Assembly: GCF_949628265.1 (NCBI RefSeq)
Contig: NC_088787.1
Coordinates: 9,352,501-9,416,500 of the forward strand
From: Cloeon dipterum
Lineage: Eukaryota > Arthropoda > Insecta > Ephemeroptera > Baetidae
DNA length: 64,000 nucleotides
Reading direction: 5' to 3'
The translations under genes and the position numbers were made by a program. A model generated the notes under the pieces. The model worked only from the letters and a program-made list of their open reading frames with translations. It ran no database searches and was not told the origin of the DNA. The first letter of the stretch is position 1. Each line of letters begins with the position of its first letter. Below, in pieces: positions 27,601-41,000 of the stretch.

Positions 27601-30600
27601 AAAAGAAGCAAGTTTTCGTCAATATTGTGGCATAATTTGCATTACTTGTACTAATTGTGTCTTTTGGATCGTAAAAACAAACTCTCGACACTCGCACGGG
27701 AATCCAAAGAGAGATTTTGGTTTCCCTCATTCAGACGCCATCTTGGATCTGCGCAGAGGGAACCAATTTTATCGCACATCTTGCTCCCGCTGCTTTGCAT
27801 ATTTCAGTTCCTCTCGTCGAGATCTTTCCGCAACGGCGTATTAAATTCTTAGGGGAAACTCTTAGTTGGGAAATAAAATAGGGTTTCAAGTAAAGAGACA
27901 GTCCTCACCATTTTGAAAAGCAAACTAACTTTGCAGCCACTTTTCTAAAAAAATTACAGTCAATTTTAGCTTAAATTAAATCCTGGCTAAAAGGATTTTC
28001 CAGGCTTTTGCAGTATTAATCCTCTTTAAAACGTATTTCCAATATCCCATACAGGGATCTGAAATAATTTTAACCCCATTTTCGTCTTTTGAGACACATT
28101 TAAAAGTTTTGTCTATTTTGAATAAATACTGATGGCCAACGATTTGCACTCATTTTTAGCAACATTTACATTCATTTAAACGATTTACGACGAATTTCCG
28201 TTGACGGGACGCATCCTTGATAAGTTTAGACGCAAAACGTTCGATCTGTCGTAGTACAAATACAGATTGACCCATGGCGGAAAAAAAGACCAGTGCAGTG
28301 CAGTTTCCACGTGCCGCGCGGCGTACGAGAACCCAATAATTTTGTTTGCTCCGATTGACCTGTTGGATAAACAAGCAGGGCAAAGGTCAAACAGCATTTA
28401 TTTAAAAAATGCTCCGAGCAAGAGAGATCGAGCAAATTAGGAGAATTATTGGTTGGTGGCTGCAGGCGAGGAGAAAAGACGGTGCAACGTGCGTTAAAAC
28501 TCAAACCGGTGGCGGATTAAATTTCACGGCACACATCATTGAGGCGCCCCTCTCGAAACGAAGACTTACAAATTGTAAGCATCACTCCACACGTTTAACC
28601 CCTTTAGTCGTCGCCAGGTCTCGCTCTCCGTTCTCTCTTTCTCTTTCTCTTTCTCTTTCGCGCAGCATCATTTTTGGTTGGCAAAAAAACGCGAAGCGTG
28701 CCTCGGTATTAAATTACACTGCGCGGCGACGCATCCCTTTGTCATTCCCAAAACACATGCACGCAAAAACAACAAAACACCCGCCAACTTTTGCCTCGCA
28801 ACAGACGACAGGCACGGACTGTCTGCCTAATCAGGCAGAAGTGGTTTCTGCTCTGCGACCGCTATCCGATTTCAGTTTTTCCAACGACAACTTCAAGGTG
28901 AAAATCCGGGTCTTTTGCCTCCGCGTTCACCCCTTTAGATCGCTTAAAGCGGTTAGGATTTTTTAGAACACAAAATACATAATGGATGCTACGCCGCTTT
29001 GTTATCTTTCATAATATGGGATCTATTTTTATTTACTCTGCGGTTATTCGTCCACTCTTAAATTGTCTTGGTGATAGATTTTGAAAAGAACTCTAAAATC
29101 CTTTAGAAATGAGGCAAATATAGGAGAAAGAACTTTCATTATTTGATTTATGTTCAGTTGATAATAAATTGCATGAAGAAACTATTTATTTAACTTTTTT
29201 GTTCTTGAATGGTAAATTATTTAAACATGTGTAGGTATTTAAAATTTTGCTTTTTTAAACAACCTTATTAAATAACATTACAAAAATAATTAACATTGTA
29301 TTATTAAATTAATATATAATAAATGTTTTTGACAACTGCAAATACTCTGCTTTTATAAATTTACACTAAGGTTAAACTATTTGTTTTTTTATATTTTAAA
29401 TTCAACTTAGTCGATCTTTCTTGTTAGGGGACTATTCTGATCCTAATGCTTTGAATTTGGCACTCAACAAAATTTATTTCGATGTACTTCAGCCAAAAAT
29501 CGGTCCACCAGTCGCCGTAAAAAGCAAAAATGATATTTTTCTAATGAAATAAATTATTCGATAATTCTACTGCAATTGTCTTGAACAATTTTTATTTTCA
29601 GGACGTCGAAAGGAATAATAAAAGCATGCGTATTTTGGCAGGATAATTAGCCTTATATTGCAGAGGTACATTAAAATCGTAAATATAGTCAATGGTGGCT
29701 TTAAACACTAATTATTGCAAATTGCTTTGGCAAATGATAAATAATTAAATAAATAAATAAAATTTTAGATTTCTGCGTGTCAAATTAAATATTTTACACC
29801 ATAGAAAGCACAAGTAATAGGATTGAAAATAAAAAATCTAAATGGAAATGCCTGAAAATTGATAGTAAATTGTTGACACCATCATATAATCAAAAGAATA
29901 ACAATTTCTAAAAAAACTTAACGATTTTTATTTATTTTTTGTTATCTTCTCATAGCTTAAAATACTATACTGACAATATCGTTTCCTTACTTAAAGATAT
30001 ATTATCATGCACAAACATTGCCCTGTTAAGCAAGAATAAAGCACCTAGAACAATCTAAGGTGTAGAAAAAAAGTCTAAAAATAGCCTGCTCCCGAAAATT
30101 TCACAGTCGTTTAGGAATCACTCCAGCAAACACCATAGTTTTAGACGGTCGCAGTCCGTTCTTTAACATTCGACTGTCAAATAAAAAGTGGAGCCAATGT
30201 GGTAATAGTAATAATAAAGTAAAAACCGCACCGCACCGCTCTACGCACATATTAACAAAAAAAAGGGCCGCGAGCTCTCGTGTTGATGCTGTTGGCGGCC
30301 AATTTGTCAGCGTGACATAAATGTGCCTGCTTGATGATGATGATGATTTTCTTTCTCTCACGCGTTTGTTTGTCAGCGACAGAGTGTGCGAAACCCCGCC
30401 CTGTGTCTTCCTCTCAACCCCTCGACGCGCCGACCATTAAAAGCGGAAAAAACGCTCAGTCAGCGAGGCTTAATTATTCCTTTTGTTCGACTTTGTCATC
30501 ATTAACTTCGTTAAAACCAAACTGCCGTCTGCAAATTCGCTTCCATTGCCGTTTTTTTCTGCGTTTGACAACCAATTGATTGTTAATTGAATCAATCATC

Positions 30601-33600
30601 GATTAGAAAATTTTAAAATTAAAAAATGTTACATTTTTTATGTGATACAAAAATGGAGCATATTATTTCACACAGTGAACCATTAAAATTTCAAACAGGT
30701 TTTAGAGTATATATACAAAAATTTGGCGTCTTTTTAGTCTAAAATTCAAACTAATTTTAATACATTAAACGTTTGCTAGAAAAAATTCAATAATTTCGCA
30801 TTATTTTTGCATAAATATAATTCTCTTTTCAGAGCGGAGAGACGAAGACATCGCACTGCCGAACGTCCAGCAAGATATGCAGCTGGCCCTGCAGCGAGAG
30901 TGGGACCGGCAGCACACCATTCCCGTCCACCCCCTGTCGCATAATCAGCACCACCCCCACAAACAACACCAACACAACCCCTCGAATCACACGGAGGGCA
31001 ATAAGCGCCGCAAACACAGAAATAAATCGAAACGAAGGCACAAGTAAGTCCTGTTCTGTTTTCCCCGATAATCTCCTTCAATTATCGAATATTATCAACT
31101 CTGCTGAGATAAAGGCGGGTAAAGTCAAATAAAAGTTATTTAAATTTTTCTCATTAAAATCTTTATCGGCACTTACATAAGGATCACAACCTTATTGACA
31201 ATAAATAATGTGTTATTTTTAATTGATTTTACCGGGTTCAATAAAACATTCCCTCTCTTGGAAGCGACCTACAGTCTCTTTGGTACATTTCGTCCAAGAA
31301 AACGATTGATTTTCAAGTGACAATCACGAATAAATCATTTTTAAAACATCAATCATAATAGCTATCCTCTATTATTTATTGCTAAGCTTCCTAGTTTGCT
31401 GCAAAATACGAAAATCTTGAATAAAACTGTTGGACATAATTTAACTAATGCGTGCAAGCGTTAAAACACGTGGGCGAGATAATACTAAAAAAACTGAGTA
31501 ACTTGTTGACAACAAAATTAGACCAATTATTGAATTCTTTTAGCTGCACGTGTATGCCCCTATGACCTAAGATTGAGATAAGAAAAACACTTAAATACAA
31601 TGTATATTAATTTTCTTATTTTCTCGTTGAAGTCAATTTAATGTACATTTCATTGCTTTGAGCAAAATGCATTATTGTTTCTGCTCTGATCTTAGCTTCA
31701 AGAAACCTAATTCTTTGTCTATTTTGTGCATTTACTAAGGGAAACCTAAAATCAGAAACTTGTAGATGATAAATTGATAAATGGCCCCCATCTTTTAGCA
31801 TTATTTGGGATTTATGAATTGCGAAAACAAGCATAAAAAATTTGCAAAACTTTTATTCGTTTCAATTAAAGCACATAATTGCATTTTTATCTGTATCAGC
31901 GGGGGCCAGATTCGTGCGAAGCGCAGATATGACGTCCGGTGGAGCATGGCGCGAAAAACGGTGACGTGAAAATGCGCAAAAAGAACCACGTTATCGTCGA
32001 TATTGTGACATAATTTGCATCACTAGTACTAATTGTGTCTTTTGGATCGTAATAACAAACTCTTGTCACTCGTACAGCATCCAAAGAGAGCTTTTTGTTT
32101 CCCACTGCTTGGATCTGCGCAGTGCGAACCAATTTTATCGCACATCTGGTACCCGCTGAACTGCACGAAAAAAACTCTAGCAATCGTCTGTCTGTAGAAT
32201 TATTCAGGACAACAAAAATTGCGGGCTTCTAATCTGCAATAGATTATCAGAAAATTAAGAAACCCTCTTTATCACATTTTTGTTAAATTCAATCTACAAA
32301 AGCAACATGTGGAATTTCTGCATTTTATAAAGCATCTCATTACATTAAAGATTTTGAGGTGTGTATTTTAAAATCTTAACTCATTAAAAAAGAAAAAGAA
32401 AATAAATAGTCCGTGCGTCACAAAACTTTGCTTCATTACAATCAGAACCGGCTTACAACTGGAACAAAGAAGCCTCGAACTTTTAAGTTGCACCATTGTC
32501 TTATTTGTCAATAATAACAGTCTTGATTAACTCCACTTGGCGGCGCGATGCATTTTAAAGTGCACTCTGACTGTGCATAATGAGAGCTGATTTGAATAAA
32601 ACATTGTATAGTCTCGCTGCCGCCGCCGCACAGCGCGGAGAAAATTGGGATGCTGGCTCTGTGTTTGTTCTTCTTCTTCTTCCATCAGCAACTTTGACGA
32701 CACGTATAGAGCAGCGGAATTGCTCCATTATTATTGTGTTATTGCCGCGCGCTCTGCACAGTGCACTCACTGTCGAATTAATCACCGAATTAAAAGCGCG
32801 CTCCGCGATGCAATTAGCCCGAGTAATGAAGACATGAACTCGGCTTTGTGTAATTGCCCTACTGCGATTTGCATAATTATTATAAACAGCACTTTATTTC
32901 ACCATTAATACATATTACTCAACTTGCACGATCAGAACTTGTCGAGGCAGCGAATAATTTTCACCGGTGTTGCTGCTATCGCTACTTTCGCTAGATGGAT
33001 TATTATTTATAAAAGAAATAGTATTAGACTAAATAAATGATTGTATGAATGGCTTACTGGAAGAAGTCTATATTTTTTTTAAATATGTAGTGGTTGCGGA
33101 GTTCAGCTCCCACTCCTTTTTCATTTTTGATCTAGGGAATTGCTATTAATGATTGTTAGACGATATTTGTTAGAAATTCGTTAATGCAACAGAGAGAGAT
33201 TTTGAATTTAAATTAGTTTTCGCCGGACACACAAGCCAACAAGTCGCATCTTAAAGAGGAATGATACTGCAAAAGCCTGGAAAATGCTTGTTGCCAATGC
33301 ATAACCTCGCCCCTTAGGATTCAGTTAAAGCCTTAATTGACCCAAGAAGCACTGTAATTTTTTGAGAAAATTGGCTGGAAAGTTACCGTGCTTTTCAAAT
33401 GGCAATGGCTGTCTCCTTACTTGAAATCCGATTTAATTTCAAAACCAAGAGTTTCCCCAATAAGTGACATACACCGTTGGACCGATCTCGACGAGAGGAA
33501 TCTAAATATGCCAAGAAAATGTGGTCAACCACTGTAAATTTTGGAGAAAAATGGCGAAATTTGAATTTTTATTGTAGGAAGGTCCTTTTTATTATTGCAA

Positions 33601-36600
33601 ATTGTTGAACATATTGTTTATCGATCAATTGTTTATGGCATCCAACAATTTAAATAAATTTCAATTGTTGCCCAGTATCATTCCACTTTAAATTAAGAAG
33701 AAAATAAGTGTTTCAAATAAAAAAAACTCATGACTCAATATTCGTTGTATTATGAACAATTAGTTAATAAATTCTTCAATTAAACGGACTGTTCAAAATT
33801 TGGGTGCAAAATAATCTAAAGTTAGTCCAACACGACAATGAAAATCTCCAGGATACAAATTTCTCTAGATTTTAAAAGTTATCTGGCCCCTAAATTACAT
33901 TTCTCTTGTTTTAATCTTTGCAACGGTGAATGGCTACTACTTTGAACGAAATAATTCGAAATTTTGATACACAGTTGAAAAGCATGACAATTTTGGAGCT
34001 GCTACTATCGGAGACCTGGGGAAATTTTAGTTCTGATTAAATTTTAGGACAAAAAACTTTCCGGCTTAGAGAATCGTGACCATAGAAAAAAGAAAAGGGT
34101 TTTTTCTAATCTATTTTGAAATAAATTACAGCCCTAATAAACAAAGCTCTCTGCTGCTAGAAACTTCCATGACAGCAGTAATGGAATCAAATTAAAAACA
34201 GAGCATTCCTTTACGCAATACGAACTCTGTCTGCGCGTGATATAGTTTCAGAACGATAATGATGATATACACTGAGCCGGATTCACCCCAATAAAAGAGT
34301 CGGCTTATTATGAGTGGCTCGCACCTGACAACAGCCCTGACCTTGCGCCTGGCTCCCTTCATTATTACTCATTTCCTCTCGCATGCAGCTCGAGTTTCTG
34401 GTACCTGCTGGAGGAACTTTTCACCCCCGCTGTCAATGCAGAGGGAGGAAAGCTGGAAATAATTAAGCGGTTCGAGTTCGGTTCCGAGTTATCAGCACCA
34501 CTGCAGAGCCAATTAAATTAAAAGCGAGTCAATTAAAGCTGCAGAGCGGCGATAAGCGCGTCGGATTTATCTCTAGCAGAGATCCGATTATCCGGCACTA
34601 TAATCCCTGAATAAATATTATTGCAATTAACTCGAGTGCCGTGCCGACCGTTGCTGCAACCCGTATTCAACGCTCGACTTTAAAATAATCTGCTTTTTTA
34701 TGCAAAACTGATTCTATATAGTTTGACTTTTTCTGATGGGTTTTAAAATACAAATTTATTCAGCAGATAAATCGCTAGATTGAAAGTTATTTATTATATT
34801 CTAGTTTTATTTGAATGTTAATAAAAGCAAAGAGACCAGGAAGGTTTCCTGTTGTACAGAAATTCCATTTTTTGCTTATAAATTTTAAAATGTGATGAAA
34901 CGCGATCTTGCCGATTGAGTGCTTTAAGAATAAGGGTTAACATAAATGTTTTACAATTTTTTACATTTCTTCCAATGATACCTGCATGAATCTAAACAAA
35001 ATTAGGGAATATTTTAAATGTTCAAAAATTGGAAACATTTCTTTTGGTGGCACTGCTCCATTTAAAACTGCAACTGTCTAAATTAATTATACATAAAATT
35101 AATGTTATTTAATTTAATCAGTGGGGTCCGGATTCGTGCGACGCGCAGATATCATGGCGTCCGGTAGAATATGGCGCGAAAGAACGGTCGGAAAATGCGC
35201 GAAAAGAACCAAGTTTTGTCAATATTGTGACGCATAATTTGCATTATATGTTTTTTGGATCGTAAAAATAAACTCTTGACACTCGTACGGCAATCCAAAG
35301 AGAACTTTTTGCTTCCCACATTCAGACGCCATCTTGGATCTGCGCAGTGGGAACCAATTTTATCGCACATCTGGCCCCCGCTGAATTTAATTAAATTTTC
35401 TTCAAGATTAATTTACAATTTTTATCTCAATACCTATTTATAATTGGATTGAATTTTAAATTCCCTGTTGAGTCATAATTCTTAATCAAAATTTTGGTTC
35501 TTAAAAAATTTTTCTTCTTGAGATTTTTAATCTCAAAGAGAGGCAAGGAACTGTGTGAAATGTGCTCATACGGACGGCGAAAAATTTTGCCATTCGAGAA
35601 ATGAGGGCGTTTTTGCGCTAGCTGTTTCATTTCAGAGCCGAAAAAGGGTGTACATATGCGTTCCTTTCGGTCGCGCGCGGCGCCAAAAAGGTGCAAAATG
35701 TGTGTATGTGATACGGCAGAGAGAGCACTTGTGCGGAACTCGCTACACTCCACACGCGCTTTGTACTTTATTGTAATCATCAGCACTTTTCATGTGCGAC
35801 CTGCTTATTTTTAATTCCGCACGAGTGCTGCCCGGACCCTTTTTTGTCGGGCCGCCGAAAGTCGTTTTCCACCCGAGACAAATCCAAATTGAGTTTCGCT
35901 GATTGCCGTTTGTGACGATAATGGCTCTGCATTTTATGTGGTACGCATTACGCAGGCAATTATTTGTCAGATTAAAAGTATTTCTGTCAAAAATATGAAA
36001 ATGCACATAAATCATCAAGCGCATCTTTTAATTTAAATAATTTGTTAGTATATTTAATATATAAAATTTTATTATTTTTTATTTTTTCAATTTAATTTTT
36101 TAAATCAAAATATATCATATTACAACTCATTTACGTTATTATATTGTATATATGTAGGAGATAGTATTCACATGTTATTTTTATTATTATTTATTGCTTG
36201 TGCTCACATTATCATATTTTATGAATTAAATATTAAATCGCAAATTGTTATTTCCGGAACTATAGATATACAAGCATAGTTATAGAAAATTGAACATTGA
36301 ATACAAACTTAAGATTACCTGATTGATATTAAAAATTTGAAAAAATAACAACCGTCTCTGTGGTTAAATTTTAGTAACAAAAATGGTTTTGGGATAAATT
36401 ACGTTTCAGTTTAAGTTAAACTTAAAAAGATTTAGAGGGGCAGCTCTGCCGATTTGATTTTTTTCGGTAATTTAATTAAAATTTAAAAATAACAGTTAAA
36501 ATAACTGCTAATTGTACTACATAACACATTAACCTAACAATAAGAAAAATAATTTTCATTTTTATGCTATTTTGTATACATAATAAAACTATTTGAAAAA

Positions 36601-38034
36601 AAAATACTATTTTGTGTTTCAGGGGCCGCCACAGGTCTGAGAAGAAGAGTGTGCAGAAGAGGGCGGCGACGGCGCGCAAGGACCGTATCTGGGAGGACGG
36701 CGTCATCCCGTACGACATTGACACCAACTTCAGCGGCAGCCACAAGGCCCTCTTCAAGATGGCCATGCGCCACTGGGAGAACATGACGTGCATCAAGTTC
36801 GTCGAGCGCAACCCCAGCGACCACCCCAACTACATCCTCTTCACCGAGAGACCCTGCGGGTGAGCTTCAGGTTCCACCCTACTTTTATAGCAAAAATGAT
36901 TCTATTTTTTTTTTAAATCACGTTTTTACTTTTATTGCTGATGATTTATTTATAATTTTGTTTAAATATTATAAGTTTGACAGGACAATTATTTGATTCG
37001 TTCTAGGTGCTGTTCGTTTGTCGGGCGTCGAGGGAACGGTGTGCAGGCCATTTCCATCGGCAAAAACTGTGACAAGTTCGGCATTGTGGTGCACGAGCTG
37101 GGTCACGTGGTTGGATTTTGGCACGAACACACCCGACCTGACAGGGACAACCACGTGGCCATCGTCAGGGAAAACATCCATGCTGGTGAGTACAGATCAA
37201 AAGTTTTTAATCAAAATTAAAAAACTCACTGCGTTAATCACATTGAAAGGGGAAAATTGATGAATATGTCCAGTGCGTAGCTTAATATTTTTCCACGAAC
37301 GTTACATGACCTTTTTTACAAAAAAAAATATATATTTGCTCTCTAAACCTGTTTGTTTTAGAAATCAACTCAGTTTTTATATTTTTATTTCAACCTTTAT
37401 TAAGCGACTCAATTTTCCTGCTATGAAATTTATGACTTTGGCCTATAAATGATTTTTTTTTTGCTAGTGTTTTCCCCTTTTTATTGGAAAAATTAGATTG
37501 AAAAATAAAAGGAACAATTTAAAACTAAAAAATCATAGACTTGTAAAATAAATAAATTGTAATGATTTTAAACACCTTGTTAAATCTTTTCCTTTTGATA
37601 ACTCTGAATTCTAAAGATTATTTTGGGAACAAAATTTATTTATCCTAGAAAAAAGCTTTTAATTTTCGTCAAAATAATTCAAATCCGCCTTTATAATTAT
37701 CTGAGTTCGACCTCTCAGAAAGTACCGCAATATCATACTAACTAAGAGAATTATGAAAAATGCTAATAATTAATAACTCTGAACCCGTCTAAATTTGCTC
37801 GGAACTCGTCGGAAAAGAGTCGTTTAAAATTCAAACCCTTTATTAAAGTAATCCAGTTTAAAAAATCGATTCATCGAAAAATGTTTGTCCAAATTGGATG
37901 ATGGCTTCACAGAAACTCGTGGCGTGCTCTTGAATGGGACGTTTTGGAGCGCTGCAACAGCCCAATTCAATTGATTTCGCGTAATTCCACGATGTCAAAG
38001 CAACGGGCGGCGCTGGCTGGGCAGGAGAGCAGAG

Positions 38035-38096
<62 letters not shown>

Positions 38097-41000
38097 CGAG
38101 TGGCTCAATTAACTGAAGCGCTCTCATCTCGTGCAGAGAGGACGTGATTGATTCGCAATCAAGCACATTAGCATGCCGCTGCACTCATGCACTCAAAATA
38201 ATGTGCACGGGATTATTGGCTACGCTCTACACACCGGCCGGTACGAGGCAATGACAAATCGCACAATATGCCCTCGAGCGCACAAACAAGTGCTAAATCC
38301 GCGGGACCGTTTTCCGTGCATGACCGAACACACGAGCCGGGAATTAGAGAGATGAAATGTGCCTGTTTTTTTTAAAAGCACTCAGACGACGCACTTTGTT
38401 GCAGACGCGCGCGGTCCATAATTGCTAGACACGCCTAATTTTGCAACTTTTTAGCACATTGATAAACCAGCAAATTATTTACGACAAATAATGTCATGGA
38501 TTTTAGAGGACAAAAATTAGGAAAACCTCACAATAAAACTTTGATTGCGTCATAAATTTTCGGATTTTATCAGCGGGGGCCAGTTGTGCGATAAAATTGG
38601 TTCGCACTGCGATGATCCAAGATGGCGTCTGAATGTTAGAAACAAAAAGCTCTCTTTGGATTGCCGTACGAGTCTCAAGAGCTTGTTTTTACGATCCAAA
38701 AGACACAATTAGTGCAAGAAATGCAAATTACGTCACAATATTGACGAAAACTCGGTTCTTTTCGCGTATTTTACGTGACCGTTTTTTCGCGCCATTCTCC
38801 ACCTGACGCCATATCTGCGCGTCGCAAGAATCTGGCCCCCGCTGGATTTTATGGGACAATTTTGGAAAACATTCAGTATATCATCTCATCTAAAAGAAGC
38901 GCAATTTCAAAATTAGAGGTGTGCTCTATATTCCTCTTTTGCTAAGCTAACACCAATTTTGATGTCCTAGGTCAAGGTCAAAGGTCACTGCTGTTAATTT
39001 TCGTTTCCAGATAAAATTTTGGAATGTAATGAAATTTTTATCTGTTCAACTTCCTCTACCCAAACGTAGAATAAAATAATCGCATCACATTGGGAAGAGA
39101 AAAAATTAGATTAGACACAAAATAAAAATATAATGGTGCTTAATCGGGGCTCTAAAAATGGATGGGCGAAGTCAAAATTGCTTCCTTTGTTTTTAATCCG
39201 GAAAGCGTGTCCGGCGCTGCCGTAATAATGAGCCCCGCGAACGAGAGATAAGCGCAGAGCAGCTAAATTGCATTGTTGGTCAAGGACGGGGCGCTGAAGA
39301 GAGGCCCAGGCCACGAGGAGAATCGAACGCGAACGCCTTCGCTCTTCTTGTCGAATGTACGAATGGGAGCAGATGAGAGCCCAATAAAGGCGCATAAACA
39401 GCGCGCGGGGTCGGCCGCCAACAAAACGGGCCCAGAGCACAGCTGATACAACACACACTCACTCTCATTCTAATATGCATCCTCGGGGTTGGACACTTTA
39501 TTCAAATCAACTGAGCCGTTAAGCATGAGCCATTGAATAAGTTCTTCTGTAAAAAAATTCCAGTAGTGAGAAACGGAAGATTTAATACCTAATATCATGC
39601 AAAAAGTATTAAAAATTTACACATTTTTTACCAGCACCAAGTTAGATCAGCTATTGAGTATTTTACAAAGTTTCTCTTCATTAAAGCGGTGAAGCTTAGT
39701 CAGTTTTTTAATCAAAAGACTTTTTGGTCCGAAATATTTGGTTTTATATTCACATTAGTGCGATCGTTCACGTAGACGCAGATTTTTTAATAAATTAAAT
39801 TTTGAATTTATCGCGTGCTTTATTAAATTGCCACCGCCTGACGCTGCACTAAAATTGCCAATTTGTAAAGTTAAAAGAGTTTGTTTCGGATACATACAAC
39901 TATTGAAAACAGATTAATTGTTGGAATTAAATTATTTGGTGTTTAAAAATATTTTTATACATAATTAAGAATAATCAGGGAATCTCCCAAAAAAGGATTT
40001 TGAATTGCAACATAATTTTTAAGTCCTTCAATTGAGGGGATATTAAATATTTTTTACCATTGATATTAATTCAATAATTTTGATAGCATTTAGAATGAAA
40101 TGATTGTGCAAGGTTTTTTACTTAAAAATAACTCTATTAAGAAAAAAAAATATATTTTAAATTTTTATTTTCTTTCATTATTAATAACATTCAATAAACA
40201 AAAGTCTAAAAATTCAAATGAAAGTTTAATTTAATAAAAGAAAAATTATTGTAACTTAAAAACACGAACAAAAAGCGTTTTTGAGCTTGTTTAAATTTTT
40301 ATTTTATCTTCACACAAACCATCATTATAACACTTTGCAAGGTAAGTACTGTGTTTAACACTGTTTTGTTAATTTCAAGGGTTGCGGTTCAAATATAGCT
40401 GACAATTGCATAATTCGTGGTTCTGTGAAGATTGGAAGCTTAGAAAATATTCAACCATCTAAATATTCAGCCGCTCTACTTCTCACTAACAAAAAATCGG
40501 GTTTGAAATGCTCAACCCAGAAGCAGTATATAAATTTGTCCCTAGCGACTCCTGCACAATGATTTTGATTTATTGCCGTGCTGTGTGTTGATTTAATTTT
40601 ACGACCATGTGCATGCACTACGCGGTGGCGGCGGCACACTCCTAAATCAACTGCTGGGGAATTATTACTTATTACATTTAACTCCCTATTAATATCCCGC
40701 GAACAGCAGCAACAGCAGTTGTTGGAGCTCGCGTTCTGCAGGCTCGGTGGTTTGCTCTATATTATAATGCGCGTGTTGTACATCATTTTTTGTAGTTTCC
40801 GCTTTGATTGCTGCCCAAACACGTGTGCGTTACATCAACTGGAAATCGTTTGTTATGGCTGTGAATGAAAAATAAATACATAGATAAACGAATTTTAATC
40901 TCTTTCAAACACTAAAAATGTTTAAAAGGGTTTGGATTTTATTTTGTCAGATGCCTTTTTATCAGGAAGCATTGCCCAAAATTAGGATTGGGGATTTTAT

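Larger units (their letters stand above)
15781..30832 (+). other. Tolloid intron 1 (15 kb)
   Basis: A large intron between the signal-peptide exon and the prodomain exon. Mostly AT-rich, with islands of higher G+C (about 18560-18780, 20260-20700, 25400-25950, 26730-27200, 28180-28960) that could hold enhancers. It contains MITE copies 3 and 4, several copies of a dispersed repeat of about 430 bp, a (TC)n run near 28637 and a (GT)n run near 26862. I found no internal gene. The 185-codon open frame at 28409-28966 is low-complexity and not convincing. Confidence 0.8.
31044..36622 (+). other. Tolloid intron 2 (5.6 kb)
   Basis: Between the prodomain exon and the first protease exon. It contains MITE copies 5 and 6 and a full copy of repeat R. 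GC-richer islands at about 32530-32960, 34200-34690 and 35550-35900 stand out from AT-rich DNA and are candidate regulatory stretches. I see no gene. Confidence 0.75.

Noticed and set aside
28409-28966. 185-codon + strand open frame in tolloid intron 1
   Set aside because: Contains a (TC)n-derived Ser/Leu run, has no recognisable domain and no supporting splice or promoter signals, and lies in a GC-richer island where chance frames are longer.
37858-38184. Minus-strand 108-codon frame with a long Ser-Leu repeat
   Set aside because: It is a translation of the (AG)n microsatellite.
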